A stretch of 64,000 bases of DNA from Lysobacteraceae bacterium (GTDB lineage Bacteria; Pseudomonadota; Gammaproteobacteria; Nevskiales; Nevskiaceae). Shown piece after piece: positions 34,714 through 43,800 of this stretch (positions are counted from its first letter, which is position 1; each line of letters opens with the position of its first letter). The stretch lies in contig PNMW01000082.1 of the NCBI GenBank assembly GCA_013823855.1, positions 62,001 through 126,000 on the forward strand, given 5' to 3'. A program made the translations under genes and the position numbers. The notes beneath the pieces were generated by a model, which searched no databases, was not told where the DNA came from, and worked only from the letters and a program-made list of their open reading frames with translations.

Positions 34714-35777
34714 TCGCCCCTCTTCCCTTGCTGATCGCCGTTTCGCTGGCCCTGCTGGCCGCCTGCAGTTCCGACGCCGGACACGACGCCGCTGTCGCGC
34801 CGCCGCCGCGCGCGGTTCGCGTGGCCCCGGTCATGCGCGGCCCGGGCGAGCCGCCGGTGCAGGCCACCGGGCTCGCCAGCAGCCGCGATGAAGCGAAGCT
34901 CGCGTTCAAGGTCGGCGGCGTGATCGCCGCGATCGAGGTCCGCGAAGGCGATACGGTGCGCGCCGGCCAGCGGCTGGCGCGGATCGAGGCCGCCGAGATC
35001 GACGCCGCGGTCACCCAGGCGCGCGAGGCACTGGCCAAGGCCAGCCGCGATCTGGCGCGCGGCCGGAAACTGTTTGCCGAGGACGTGGTGACCCGCGAGC
35101 AGCTCGATGATCTCGGCACCGCCGAAGCGGTGGCCCGCGCCCAGTTCGACAGCGCCCGCTTCAACCGCCGCTACGCCGAGATCACCGCGCCGGCCGACGG
35201 CCGCGTGCTGTCCCGGCTCGCCGAGCCGCGCGAACTGGTGCAGGCCGGCGCGCCGGTGCTGGTGGTGTCGGCCAGCGGCAGCGGCACCGTGCTCGATGTC
35301 GGCCTTGCCGATCGCGATGCGCTGCGGGTCGCGGTCGGTGATCGTGCCGAGGTCCGCTTCGACGCCCTGCCCGGCCGCGACTTCCCGGCCCGGGTGCAGG
35401 AAATCGCGCGCGCCAGCGATCCCCGCACCGGCACCTGGCGCTGCCAGCTGGCGGTCGACACCGCCAATGCCGAACTGCCGGCGTTCAGCGGACTGATCGG
35501 CCGGGCCCGGATCGTGCCAGCCCGCAGCCTGGCCAGCAGCCGCAGCTATCTGCCGATCGCCGCCCTGGTCGAGGGCGACCAGGCCAAGGCCAGGCTGTAC
35601 CTGTTCGATGCCGCGACCGGCACCGTCAAGGGCGTCGAACAACGCGTCGCCTTCATCAGCGGCCGCGAGGTCGCGCTCGACGAGGCGCTGCCCGACGGCA
35701 GCCAGGTGGTCACCGAAGGTGCAGCCTACCTGCGCGATGGCGAAGCCGTGCAGGTGATCCGCGAGGCCGCGCCATGA
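34710..35777 (+). CDS. RND efflux membrane fusion (periplasmic adaptor) lipoprotein
   Basis: 355 aa. Lipoprotein signal with lipobox LAAC (Cys19), so it is anchored in the inner membrane. Then barrel-sandwich and lipoyl-like half (KVGGVIAAIEVREGDTVRAGQRLARIE), a short helical hairpin (EALAKASRDLARGRKLFAEDVVTREQLDD), the second half (ITAPADGRVLSRLAEPRELVQAG) and beta-barrel domains. Bridges the RND pump to the TolC-like channel. Overlaps both neighbours by four bases, indicating tight coupling. Confidence 0.94.
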   Translation: MIAPLPLLIAVSLALLAACSSDAGHDAAVAPPPRAVRVAPVMRGPGEPPVQATGLASSRDEAKLAFKVGGVIAAIEVREGDTVRAGQRLARIEAAEIDAAVTQAREALAKASRDLARGRKLFAEDVVTREQLDDLGTAEAVARAQFDSARFNRRYAEITAPADGRVLSRLAEPRELVQAGAPVLVVSASGSGTVLDVGLADRDALRVAVGDRAEVRFDALPGRDFPARVQEIARASDPRTGTWRCQLAVDTANAELPAFSGLIGRARIVPARSLASSRSYLPIAALVEGDQAKARLYLFDAATGTVKGVEQRVAFISGREVALDEALPDGSQVVTEGAAYLRDGEAVQVIREAAP

Positions 35778-38700
35778 GCCTGCCGGAATTCTCGGTCCGC
35801 AACTTCCCGTTCACGCTGGTGATGTTCGGGCTGCTGGCGGCACTCGGCATCTCCAGCCTGAACAGCATCCCGCGCACCGAAGATCCCTACTTCCCGATCT
35901 CGGCGTTCAACGTCATCGCCATCTATCCGGGCGCCGACCCGATCGAGATCGAGCGGCAGATCGCCGAGCCGATCGAGGACGCGATCAACGGGATCGATGA
36001 CGTCAAGCACCTGTTCACGCGCGCCGACGATTCGCTGGCGCTGGTGCAGGTCGAGTTCGCCACCGAGGTTGATGTCGAGAAGAAGTACGACGAGCTGTCG
36101 CGCGAGATCGCCGCGCTGCGGCCGACCCTGCCGTCCGGCGTCACCCGCCTGGAGGTCAAGAAGATCAATCCGGGGCTGGTCAACATCGTGCAGGTGGCGC
36201 TGGTCTCCGACAGCGCCAGCTACGGCCGGCTGGCCGATCTCGCCGAAGATCTCGAAGACCGGCTGGAAACCATCGCCGCGGTCCGCGAAGCGAAGACCTG
36301 GGCCTATCCCGAGCGCGAGCTGCGGGTGGCGCTGGACTTCCACCGGCTGGCCGAGCTGAAGCTGAAGGCCGCCGACGTGCTGGCCGCGGTCAGCGGCGAG
36401 AACACCAACATTCCCGGCGGGCCGATCGACATCGGCAGCCGCCGCTTCAACCTGCAGACCTCCGGCAGCTTCGCGTCGCTCGATGCGGTGCGCAATACGG
36501 TGATCGGCGGCAGCCCGGGCCGGCTGATCACCGTCGGCGATGTCGCCACCGTCGACTGGGACTACGAATCGCTGGAGTACAGCGCCCGCTACAACGGCCG
36601 GCGGGCGATCTGGATCACCGCCAACCAGAAGGACGCGCAGAACATCTTCACCACCCAGAAGGCGATCGAGACGGTGATCGCCGAATTCGCGAAGACGCTG
36701 CCGGCCGATGTGAAACTGGAGCGTGCCTTCGACCAGTCGAAGAACGTCGACCGCCGGCTGTCGCGTCTGACCCTGGATTTCGCGCTGGCCATCGCCCTGG
36801 TCGCGATCACCCTGCTGCCGCTCGGCCTGCGCGCCGCCGGCGTGGTGATGATCTCGATTCCGCTGTCGCTGGCGACCGGGGTTGCAGCGCTGCACTTCGC
36901 CGGCTTCTCGATCAACCAGCTGTCGATCGCCGGCTTCGTCGTCGCGCTCGGGCTCCTGGTCGACGACTCGATCGTGGTCACCGAGAACATCGCCCGCTTC
37001 CTGCGCATGGGCCACTCGCGGCTCGATGCCGCGATCCTTGCGACCAAGCAGATCTCGCTGGCGGTGCTCGGCTGCACGGCGACCTTGCTGTTCGCCTTCC
37101 TGCCGCTGCTGATGCTGCCGGAGAACGCCGGCAAGTTCATTCGCTCGCTGCCGGTGGCGGTGGTGTTCACGGTCACCGCCTCGCTGTTCGTCAGCCTGAC
37201 GATCATTCCGTTCCTCGCCTCGCGGATGCTGCCGCGTGAGGAACACGGGGACGGCAATGCCTTCCTGCGCGCCACACTCAAGCTGATCCGCAACGTCTAC
37301 GCGCCGCTGCTGCACCGGGCGCTGGCGCGACCGGCCGCCACCGCCACGGCGGCCGGCCTGCTGTTCGTCGCCAGCCTGGCGCTGGTGCCGGCGATCGGCT
37401 TCTCGCTGTTCCCGAAAGCCGGCACGCCGCAGTTCCTGGTGCAGATCACCCTGCCGGCCGGCGCCAGCCTCGCGGCCAGCGACGCCGTGCTCCGTCAGGT
37501 GGAGGCGGCCCTCGAGGGCGAGCCGGACGTCGCCAAGGTGATGGCCAACCTCGGCCGCGGCAATCCGCAGATCTACTACAACGTGTTCCAGAAGGAACTG
37601 GCGGCCAACTACGCCGAAGTGTTCGTCGAACTGGAGCGCTTCGACGAGCGCCGCACCACCGCCGTCTACGACCGCCTGCGCGCGAAGTTCGCGCAGATTC
37701 CGGGCGCGGAGATCGTGCTCAAGGAGTTCGAGAACGGCCCGCCGATCGCCGCGCCGATCGCGATCCGCATCGTCGGCCCGGAACTGACCGAGTTGCGCAC
37801 GCTCGCCGGCGAGGTCGAAGCGATGATCAACGCCGTGCCCGGCACCCGCGACGTGATCAACCCGCTGCGCCGCACCCGACTGGATCTGGAACTGGCGGTC
37901 GATCCGCAGCGCGCCGGCCTGCTCGGCGTGCTGCCGGTGGATCTGGACCAGACGCTGCGGATGGCGGTCGCCGGGCTGCCGGCCGGCGATTTCCGTACCG
38001 CCGACGGCGACAACTACCCGGTGGTGCTGCGCGCGCCTATGCAGCCGCGGGCGACGCTCGACACGCTCGACGGCCTGCACGTCGGCACCGTCAACGGCAG
38101 CCAGGTGCCGCTGGCGCAGCTGGCCGAACTGAAGCTGATCGAATCGCCGGCGCGCATCGAACGCTATGACCGCGCCCGCTCGGTGACCGTGTCCGGCTAC
38201 AGCCGCACCGGCTACAACACCAATGCCCTGACCCGCGCCGTGGTCGACAAGCTGGCGGCCTACGACTGGCCGGCCGGCTACCGCTACGACATCTCCGGCG
38301 AAGCCGAAAGCCGCGCCGAAAGCTTCGCCGGCTTCGGTGCCGCGATCATGATCACCACCTTCGGCATCCTGGCCGTGCTGGTGCTGGAATTCGGCAGCTT
38401 CAAGTCGACCTTGATCGTCGCCACGGTGATTCCGCTCGGCGTCATGGGCGGCCTGCTGGCGCTGTTCGCCAGCGGCTACTCCCTGAGCTTCTCGGCGATC
38501 ATCGGCTTCATCGCGCTGATCGGCATCGAGATCAAGAACTCGATCCTGCTGGTCGACTTCACCAACCAGCTGCGCCGCGACGGCGTCGAGCTGAATCGGG
38601 CGATCGAACAGGCCGGCGAAGTGCGCTTCCTGCCGATCCTGCTGACTTCGCTGACCGCGATCGGCGGCCTGCTGCCGCTGGCGCTGCAGGGCTCCGGGCT

Positions 38701-38857
38701 GTATTCGCCGCTGGCCTGGGTGATCATCGGCGGCCTGGTGTCGTCGACCTTGATCGGCCGGCTGGTGACGCCGGTGATGTACAAGCTGCTGCCGCCGGTG
38801 ATCGAGACGACGGCTTCGCCGTCGGCGGACGCGCCGGGCGCGCTGCCGGCGGGTTGA
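35774..38857 (+). CDS. RND family efflux pump, inner-membrane transporter
   Basis: 1027 aa, full length for the AcrB/HAE-type superfamily. Proton-driven pump with 12 predicted helices: one at residues 11-30, a block at about 335-480, one near 525, and the C-terminal block from about 855. The proton-relay Asp pair is in GLLVDDSIVVTENI (about 398-411), and the late GIEIKNSILLVDF is present. Large periplasmic loops carry the porter domains. Sequence resembles the broad multidrug group rather than the heavy-metal CusA group, since the Met ligands of CusA are not obvious. Last gene of the TetR-controlled operon. Confidence 0.95.
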   Translation: MSLPEFSVRNFPFTLVMFGLLAALGISSLNSIPRTEDPYFPISAFNVIAIYPGADPIEIERQIAEPIEDAINGIDDVKHLFTRADDSLALVQVEFATEVDVEKKYDELSREIAALRPTLPSGVTRLEVKKINPGLVNIVQVALVSDSASYGRLADLAEDLEDRLETIAAVREAKTWAYPERELRVALDFHRLAELKLKAADVLAAVSGENTNIPGGPIDIGSRRFNLQTSGSFASLDAVRNTVIGGSPGRLITVGDVATVDWDYESLEYSARYNGRRAIWITANQKDAQNIFTTQKAIETVIAEFAKTLPADVKLERAFDQSKNVDRRLSRLTLDFALAIALVAITLLPLGLRAAGVVMISIPLSLATGVAALHFAGFSINQLSIAGFVVALGLLVDDSIVVTENIARFLRMGHSRLDAAILATKQISLAVLGCTATLLFAFLPLLMLPENAGKFIRSLPVAVVFTVTASLFVSLTIIPFLASRMLPREEHGDGNAFLRATLKLIRNVYAPLLHRALARPAATATAAGLLFVASLALVPAIGFSLFPKAGTPQFLVQITLPAGASLAASDAVLRQVEAALEGEPDVAKVMANLGRGNPQIYYNVFQKELAANYAEVFVELERFDERRTTAVYDRLRAKFAQIPGAEIVLKEFENGPPIAAPIAIRIVGPELTELRTLAGEVEAMINAVPGTRDVINPLRRTRLDLELAVDPQRAGLLGVLPVDLDQTLRMAVAGLPAGDFRTADGDNYPVVLRAPMQPRATLDTLDGLHVGTVNGSQVPLAQLAELKLIESPARIERYDRARSVTVSGYSRTGYNTNALTRAVVDKLAAYDWPAGYRYDISGEAESRAESFAGFGAAIMITTFGILAVLVLEFGSFKSTLIVATVIPLGVMGGLLALFASGYSLSFSAIIGFIALIGIEIKNSILLVDFTNQLRRDGVELNRAIEQAGEVRFLPILLTSLTAIGGLLPLALQGSGLYSPLAWVIIGGLVSSTLIGRLVTPVMYKLLPPVIETTASPSADAPGALPAG

Positions 38858-38870
38858 GCCGCCGCCCGGC

Positions 38871-39413
38871 TCAGCGCCGCTCGGGCATCGGCGGCGGTGC
38901 GCCGCCGATGCCCGGGCCGATCGGCATCCGACCGAGGCCGCGCGCGAAGGCCTTGCGATCGTCCGGCGACAGCACGGCCGCGAGTGCGGCGATCCGCTCG
39001 GCCATCCGCGCCGACATCGCCGCTTCGGCGTCGCGCAGCCGCGCGAACGCGGCATCGAAGGCGGCGCGGTCGAACGGCTCGGCGGCGAATGCCTGATCCA
39101 TCGCCTGGCGTGCGTCACGCAGCGCCGCGAGATGTTCGCCCAGCGCCGCTTCGTCGGCTTCCCGCAGCGCCATCAGCTGCTCGCGGCCGGCCGCCGACAG
39201 CCCTTCGGCGAACGGTCCGCCAGGCCCCGGACCGTGCATCGGCAACCGGCCGCCGAAGGCCATCCCCGGCGGTGGCCGGTGCGGGCCGAACAGCAGCGCC
39301 GAGGCGATTCCGCCGAGCAGGAAGAGGTTGAGCGCCACCGAGGCGATCAACCAGTTGTTGCGGCGGGATGCCGGCGGAACGCTGTTCATCGGGGATTCGG
39401 CTTCGGAAGTCAT
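38871..39413 (-). CDS. Periplasmic heavy-metal sensor-like protein (Spy/CpxP type)
   Basis: 180 aa. N-terminal transmembrane anchor (residues 20-42, NWLIASVALNLFLLGGIASALLF), then a His/Met/Gly/Pro-rich linker (GPHRPPPGMAFGGRLPMHGP) and a helical domain with repeated Ala/Glu/Arg segments and an LSPDDRKAF motif typical of the Spy/heavy-metal-sensor group. Its ATG overlaps the anti-sigma stop. It probably senses envelope stress or metal and acts with the sigma/anti-sigma pair (inference). Confidence 0.82.
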   Translation of the reverse strand: MTSEAESPMNSVPPASRRNNWLIASVALNLFLLGGIASALLFGPHRPPPGMAFGGRLPMHGPGPGGPFAEGLSAAGREQLMALREADEAALGEHLAALRDARQAMDQAFAAEPFDRAAFDAAFARLRDAEAAMSARMAERIAALAAVLSPDDRKAFARGLGRMPIGPGIGGAPPPMPERR

Positions 39414-39892
39414 TGCGGAATCTGCTGCAGATCGAGCAGCAGGCGTTCGGCGAAGCCCTGGCTGTAGCGGGCCTCATCGCGGGTGGAAGCGCTGTCGGCG
39501 CCCGGGCTGGCGGTTTCCGTGGTCGAGAACACCACGGCACCCGCCGTGGCGCCGAGATTGATGCCGGCGACCAGCGCCATCGCCATCGCCGGCAGCGCGA
39601 TCCGCCAGCCGCCGAGCAGCGCCAGCAGCTCCTGCCCGCGCGACACCCGGAGGACCGGCGGCGGCAAGGCGGCCAGCAGCGCGCGCCGCGCCGTCGCAGT
39701 GGCCGGGGCCGAGACATCGGCGTCGAGCAGGGCATCGAGCGCGGCCGCGTCGCGCAGCAGGGCGGCGGCGCGCGCGTCGCCGTTCGCGAAGGCCAGCGCC
39801 TCGGCGCGCTCGGCCTGCGGCCAGCGCCGGGGCTCCGCGCCGTAGGCATCGATGAGCGCGGCAAAGCGTTGCAGATTCATCGTCAGGTTCAT
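39410..39892 (-). CDS. Probable anti-sigma factor (membrane)
   Basis: 160 aa from the ATG at 39890-39892, which overlaps the sigma factor stop (ATGA). N-terminal cytoplasmic part LQRFAALIDAYGAEPRRWPQAERAEALAF, one transmembrane helix (about residues 98-122, ALPAMAMALVAGINLGATAGAVVF) and a short periplasmic tail. Order and coupling match ECF sigma/anti-sigma pairs. No zinc-binding HxxxCxxC anti-sigma motif is visible, so identification rests on layout. Confidence 0.7.
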   Translation of the reverse strand: MNLTMNLQRFAALIDAYGAEPRRWPQAERAEALAFANGDARAAALLRDAAALDALLDADVSAPATATARRALLAALPPPVLRVSRGQELLALLGGWRIALPAMAMALVAGINLGATAGAVVFSTTETASPGADSASTRDEARYSQGFAERLLLDLQQIPQ

Positions 39893-40539
39893 GACAGGTC
39901 TCCAATCAGCGCCGCGCGCTCCGGCAGCAGGGCGGCGCGCAGCGCCCGGCGGCCTCGGGCCAGCAGCGATTCGAGCGCCTCGATCGAAATCTCCAGCGCC
40001 GCGGCGGCTTCGATATTGGTCATCTCCTCGAAGTGGCACAAGACGACCGCGGCGCGCTGCCGCTCGGCCAGGGTCGCCAGCGCGGCGCGGACCCGCAGCG
40101 CCACCGACTGCTGCTGCAGCCTGGCGTCGAGCGGCGGGCTGCGGTCGACGAATTCCGCGCTGTCGTCGAGCGAGGTCTCGCGCCGGGCGCGCAGCCGGTC
40201 GGTGCAGCGCGATAGCGCGACCCGGTGCAGCCAGGTCGAGAACCTCGCTTCGCCGGCGCGCCAGTTCGCGGTCTGCCGCCAGCCGCGCAGCAGCACGTCC
40301 TGCGCCACGTCCTCGGCTTCGGCCCGGCTGCCGAGCATCCGTTCGGCGACCCGGGTGATGGCGTCGATGTTGCGGCTGACGATGCGGCCATAGGCCACCT
40401 GATCGCCATCGGCCGCGCGCCGCAGATCGGCCAGATCGGGATCGTCGCCAGCGTGGCCGGCGCCGTTCACGGCGCGCGACGACGGCAGCGGTGGCGCCAG
40501 CAGGCGCGGCTCGCTCGGGCAGGACAGTTCGGGAACCAT
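39889..40539 (-). CDS. ECF-type RNA polymerase sigma factor
   Basis: 216 aa from the ATG at 40537-40539; longer frames upstream are unlikely. Region 2 contains RIVSRNIDAITRVAERMLGS and AEDVAQDVLLRGWRQT, with EARFSTWLHRVALSRCTDRL. Region 4 has RVRAALATLAERQRAAVVLCHFEEMTNIEAAAALEISIEALESLLARGRRALR. The first 40 residues are a Pro/Ser-rich extension. Directs RNA polymerase to envelope-response promoters; the target promoters could include the three lipoprotein genes upstream. Confidence 0.92.
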   Translation of the reverse strand: MVPELSCPSEPRLLAPPLPSSRAVNGAGHAGDDPDLADLRRAADGDQVAYGRIVSRNIDAITRVAERMLGSRAEAEDVAQDVLLRGWRQTANWRAGEARFSTWLHRVALSRCTDRLRARRETSLDDSAEFVDRSPPLDARLQQQSVALRVRAALATLAERQRAAVVLCHFEEMTNIEAAAALEISIEALESLLARGRRALRAALLPERAALIGDLS

Positions 40540-40555
40540 GCGTTCGCCATCCGGA

Positions 40556-41173
40556 TTATCGAAACATGAAACGCGGCAGCGCCGCGACATCGGTCGCCAC
40601 CGGCGACCACGGCCCGGCGTCATGGCCCGCGTCGTGCGCGGGATCGTGACCGAGGTCATGGCCGGCGAGCAGGCTCAGGCGCGGCAGGAAGCGGTGCACG
40701 TCCGGAAACGGCCCGAGCCGGATCACCGAGGCATCGAGATCGAGCAGCGCGGTCAGCGGATGGGCGTGACCGGCGGTGAGGTCGAGATCGAGATCGGCGA
40801 ACGCCGAGGCCGGATCCACGGCCAGCGGCGCGCGCGCCCCGCCCGGCAGCTCGAACCAGACCGTCGGGTCGAAGACCAGCCGCAGGCCCAGGTAATGCCC
40901 GGCCGGCAGTTCGCCGCGCAGCTGCAGCCGCAGCGGCGCCGTCGCCAGCGCCACCAGGTCGACCTGCGCCGGCCGCGCGACCGGCAGCCGGAACAGCAGG
41001 CCGCGGGCATCGATCAGCTCGACGGCGGTCGGGATCGCCAGCACATGGCTGTCCGTGAACGCCCGGCTGACCATCAGCTCGAGTTCGATCCGGGCGCCGC
41101 GCTGGCAGCCGGCGAGGCCGAGGCCGGACACCAGCAGCAGCCACAGCACGCATCCCCGCATCGGCCGGCTCAT
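40556..41173 (-). CDS. DUF4382-like lipoprotein with His/Asp-rich tail
   Basis: 205 aa. Lipobox LAGC after a hydrophobic signal (LWLLLVSGLGLAGC). The body resembles DUF4382-type domains (VELIDARGLLFRLPVA; PAGHYLGLRLVFDP; LDLDASVIRLGPFPDVHRFLP). Near the end is a His/Asp repeat, GHDLGHDPAHDAGHDAG, that could bind metal. Its ATG overlaps the stop of the Ig-like lipoprotein. The gap to the sigma-factor ATG is 16 bases, so it is in one unit with it. Confidence 0.65.
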   Translation of the reverse strand: MSRPMRGCVLWLLLVSGLGLAGCQRGARIELELMVSRAFTDSHVLAIPTAVELIDARGLLFRLPVARPAQVDLVALATAPLRLQLRGELPAGHYLGLRLVFDPTVWFELPGGARAPLAVDPASAFADLDLDLTAGHAHPLTALLDLDASVIRLGPFPDVHRFLPRLSLLAGHDLGHDPAHDAGHDAGPWSPVATDVAALPRFMFR

Positions 41174-42465
41174 GGCGACAGCCCGGCATTGGGGTCCGGG
41201 CTGCTCGCGGCATAGCCGCGCACGGTCACGAAGTCGTCGCCATCGTCGCGGGCGACGCCGGCGGCGCCGCCGATAGTGGTGCTCACCTCGGCGTCCGGCA
41301 CGCTGACCGTGCCGGCATTGTCGTTGACGCCGGAGACCACGCTGACCGTGCCCAGCTCGCTGCTCCAGGTGACGTGCCGGCTGATCGGCCGGGTGACGCC
41401 GTCGGCGAACAGGCCGCTGGCAACCAGCAGGCCGGTGTCCGGATAGCGGATGCGCAGATCCTCCGGCGCCAGGGTCACGCGCAGCAGCTCGGTGTCGCTG
41501 GTCAGCCAGCGCTTGCTGGCGACGCTCAGGCTGCGATCGGACAGGCGCAAGGTGAAGCCGGTGGCGGTGGCACTGCTGTCGACGGCCTGCACGAACAGGT
41601 GTTCGTCGCCTCGGCTGACGGCCAGAAGATCGTCGTCGACATCGGCAATGTCGATCTGGCTCGACAGGTTCTGGACCACGCTGTCGGTCGCCGCGAATCG
41701 CGCGCTGACGGTCAGCGCCTCGCTGTAGCCGACCGGCAGGCGCAGCTCGCTGCCCTGCTCGTAATCGACCTGCAGCGCAGTCGGCGTCGAGACCCGCAGC
41801 GGCAGGCTGACTTCGCGGCCGCAGCCGGGGATCCGCGCCAGCAGGGTCGCGGATTCGCCGGCATTGGCGCTGTTGGCACTGACCACGCCGGTGCTGGCGC
41901 CGACGGCGGCGATCGCGGTCGGCCGGGCGAAGCTCCATTGCGCGGCGGTGGTCACGTCCAGCTCTGCGGTCAGCGCCGTCGGTCGCAGCAGCAGCTGGAA
42001 CGGCTGGTCGAGTTCGGCAACGAGATCGGTCAGCTGCGGCGCGATGCGCAGCCCGGCCAGCGCCGCAACTTCGACGCTGGCGCTGGCGCTGTACTCGGAG
42101 AAGCGCGCGGTCAGCTGCGCCTGGCCCGGCTTCAGGCCGATCACAGAACCGGCCGCGACCACCACGCCATCCGGCCCGGCGGTGACGCCGTCGGACACGT
42201 ACAGCGTGTCCGGTGCCGACGAGGTCCAGGTGACACGGCTGGAGAAGTCGCCGTTGCTGGCGCCGTCACCGGCGAACACCAGCACCGCGGTGACCTGGCT
42301 GGCGACGCATTCCGGCACCTCGAAACCGCCGGTCGCGACATCGCCGTAGGCCAGATACAGCCCGGTCGGCCCGGTGCCGCTGCCGACGCTGAGGTCGCCT
42401 GCGCCGCCGCAGCCGGCCAGCAGGCCGGCCGCCGCGCAGGCGGCCAGGGAGGAGAACCTCGGCAT
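41170..42465 (-). CDS. Ig-like (BIG2-type) lipoprotein
   Basis: 431 aa. Signal with lipobox LAGC (Cys19) and a Gly-rich start. Repeated beta-sandwich modules with the BIG2 pattern, such as VTWTSSAPDTLYVSDG, SAQ-type KPGQAQLTARFSEYSASASVEV and HVTWSSELGTVSVVSG. Such modules mediate adhesion or serve as structural stalks on the cell surface. Overlaps the DUF4382-like gene; 7 bases separate it from the NHL gene stop. Confidence 0.75.
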   Translation of the reverse strand: MPRFSSLAACAAAGLLAGCGGAGDLSVGSGTGPTGLYLAYGDVATGGFEVPECVASQVTAVLVFAGDGASNGDFSSRVTWTSSAPDTLYVSDGVTAGPDGVVVAAGSVIGLKPGQAQLTARFSEYSASASVEVAALAGLRIAPQLTDLVAELDQPFQLLLRPTALTAELDVTTAAQWSFARPTAIAAVGASTGVVSANSANAGESATLLARIPGCGREVSLPLRVSTPTALQVDYEQGSELRLPVGYSEALTVSARFAATDSVVQNLSSQIDIADVDDDLLAVSRGDEHLFVQAVDSSATATGFTLRLSDRSLSVASKRWLTSDTELLRVTLAPEDLRIRYPDTGLLVASGLFADGVTRPISRHVTWSSELGTVSVVSGVNDNAGTVSVPDAEVSTTIGGAAGVARDDGDDFVTVRGYAASSPDPNAGLSP

Positions 42466-42472
42466 GGTCCGA

Positions 42473-43663
42473 TCAGCCCGGGAACGCCAGCACGCGATGG
42501 TTGTTGCGATCGACCACGTAGAGCACGTTGGCGAACACGCTGACGCCGGTCGCCGACGACAGCGTGCGGGCGCTCGGCGTGTCGTCGGTGACGCCGTCCT
42601 GATCGTCGTCGTTCGGCAGCCGGGCGCTGTAGCTGTCGCGGTCCTGACCGTAGACGTCGACCGCCAGCGCGTTGTTGGCGATCGGGAAGGCATCGAACTC
42701 CAGCACCCGGTTGTTGCCGGAGTCGGCGATCCAGATCCGGGTGCCGTCGGACGCCACTCCGAACGGCGTGCGCAGCGCACCCTGGCCGACGCCGGCGGTG
42801 ACCCGCGAGAAATCGCTCTGGCCGATCACGAAGCTGGCATCGGCGCCGCTGACTCTCGGCAGCTGCGACCAGACCAGCACCCGGTTGTTGCCCGAGTCGG
42901 CGACCAGCAGGCGGAAGCCATCACTCCAGATGCCGGCCGGCGAATTCAGGCCGTCTTCCTCGTCGTTGGCGACCGAGGTGGTGAAGTCCTGCTGGCCGAG
43001 CACGACGTCGGCCGGCGTGCCGTTGACGGTCGGCACGCTGTTCCAGATCAGCACCCGGTTGTTGTCCTGGTCGGAGACGATCAGCTTGTTGTTGGCGATC
43101 GTCGCGGCGATCGGAAAGCTGAGCTTGTCGGCGGCGGTGCCCGGATCATCGGTCAGCAGATCGACCTGGCCGACCACCACGTCCGGCGGCGTATTGCCGA
43201 CCGGCAGCGTGTTCCAGATCAGCACCCGGTTGTTGCCGGCATCGGCCACCACCAGACGGCCGTCGGCGATCGCCACACTGGCCGGCAGCGCCATCCGCGT
43301 CGGGCCGGTGCCCGGCGTGTTGGCGGTTGCCGAATCCTGGCCGAGCACGAACAGCGCCGGCGTGGTGGCGCCCGGAATCTCGCCGTAGCCGAGCACCCGG
43401 TGGTTGCCGTAGTCGGCGATGAAGAAGCGGGTACCGTCGGTGGCGATGGTGCCCAGCGGCTGGGCGATGCCCAGCGCCGACACGGCGCCACCGCGGTTGG
43501 CGCTGCCGGAGACGAAATCGGCCTGGCCGATGACCCGGGTGGCGCTGATCAGCTCGAGACTGTCATCGCTGCCGCCCCCGCCGCCGCAGGCGCCGAGCGA
43601 CAGGGCGGACAGCACCAGGGGGAGCACCAGCAGGCGGCGAAATGGCGACGACGGGACGGGCAT
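42473..43663 (-). CDS. NHL-repeat beta-propeller lipoprotein
   Basis: 396 aa. Lipobox LGAC (Cys26) followed by a Gly run. At least five NHL-like blades, each with a D-x-G-N-N/H-R-V-L motif: YGNHRVLGY, DAGNNRVLIW, DQDNNRVLIW, DSGNNRVLVW, DSGNNRVLEF and DRNNHRVLAF. Expected to be a surface or periplasmic propeller that binds protein or other ligands. First gene of the lipoprotein-ECF set. Function unknown. Confidence 0.82.
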   Translation of the reverse strand: MPVPSSPFRRLLVLPLVLSALSLGACGGGGGSDDSLELISATRVIGQADFVSGSANRGGAVSALGIAQPLGTIATDGTRFFIADYGNHRVLGYGEIPGATTPALFVLGQDSATANTPGTGPTRMALPASVAIADGRLVVADAGNNRVLIWNTLPVGNTPPDVVVGQVDLLTDDPGTAADKLSFPIAATIANNKLIVSDQDNNRVLIWNSVPTVNGTPADVVLGQQDFTTSVANDEEDGLNSPAGIWSDGFRLLVADSGNNRVLVWSQLPRVSGADASFVIGQSDFSRVTAGVGQGALRTPFGVASDGTRIWIADSGNNRVLEFDAFPIANNALAVDVYGQDRDSYSARLPNDDDQDGVTDDTPSARTLSSATGVSVFANVLYVVDRNNHRVLAFPG

Positions 43664-43800
43664 GAGGCAAGGCTTCCGTTGAATGAGGACGATGGCGCGC
43701 CGCGCTCGCAGCGGGCGTCGCTGTCACTTCAACGGCGCGCGGCGGCGATTCCGTCGCCGCGATCGCCGATGCACCGGACGCGTCGCGCCCGCTGCCGCGC

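Noticed and set aside
35726-39118. 1130-aa minus-strand open frame
   Set aside because: Antisense to the RND pump, which has full-length homology; the translation is Arg/Gln/Asp-rich noise.
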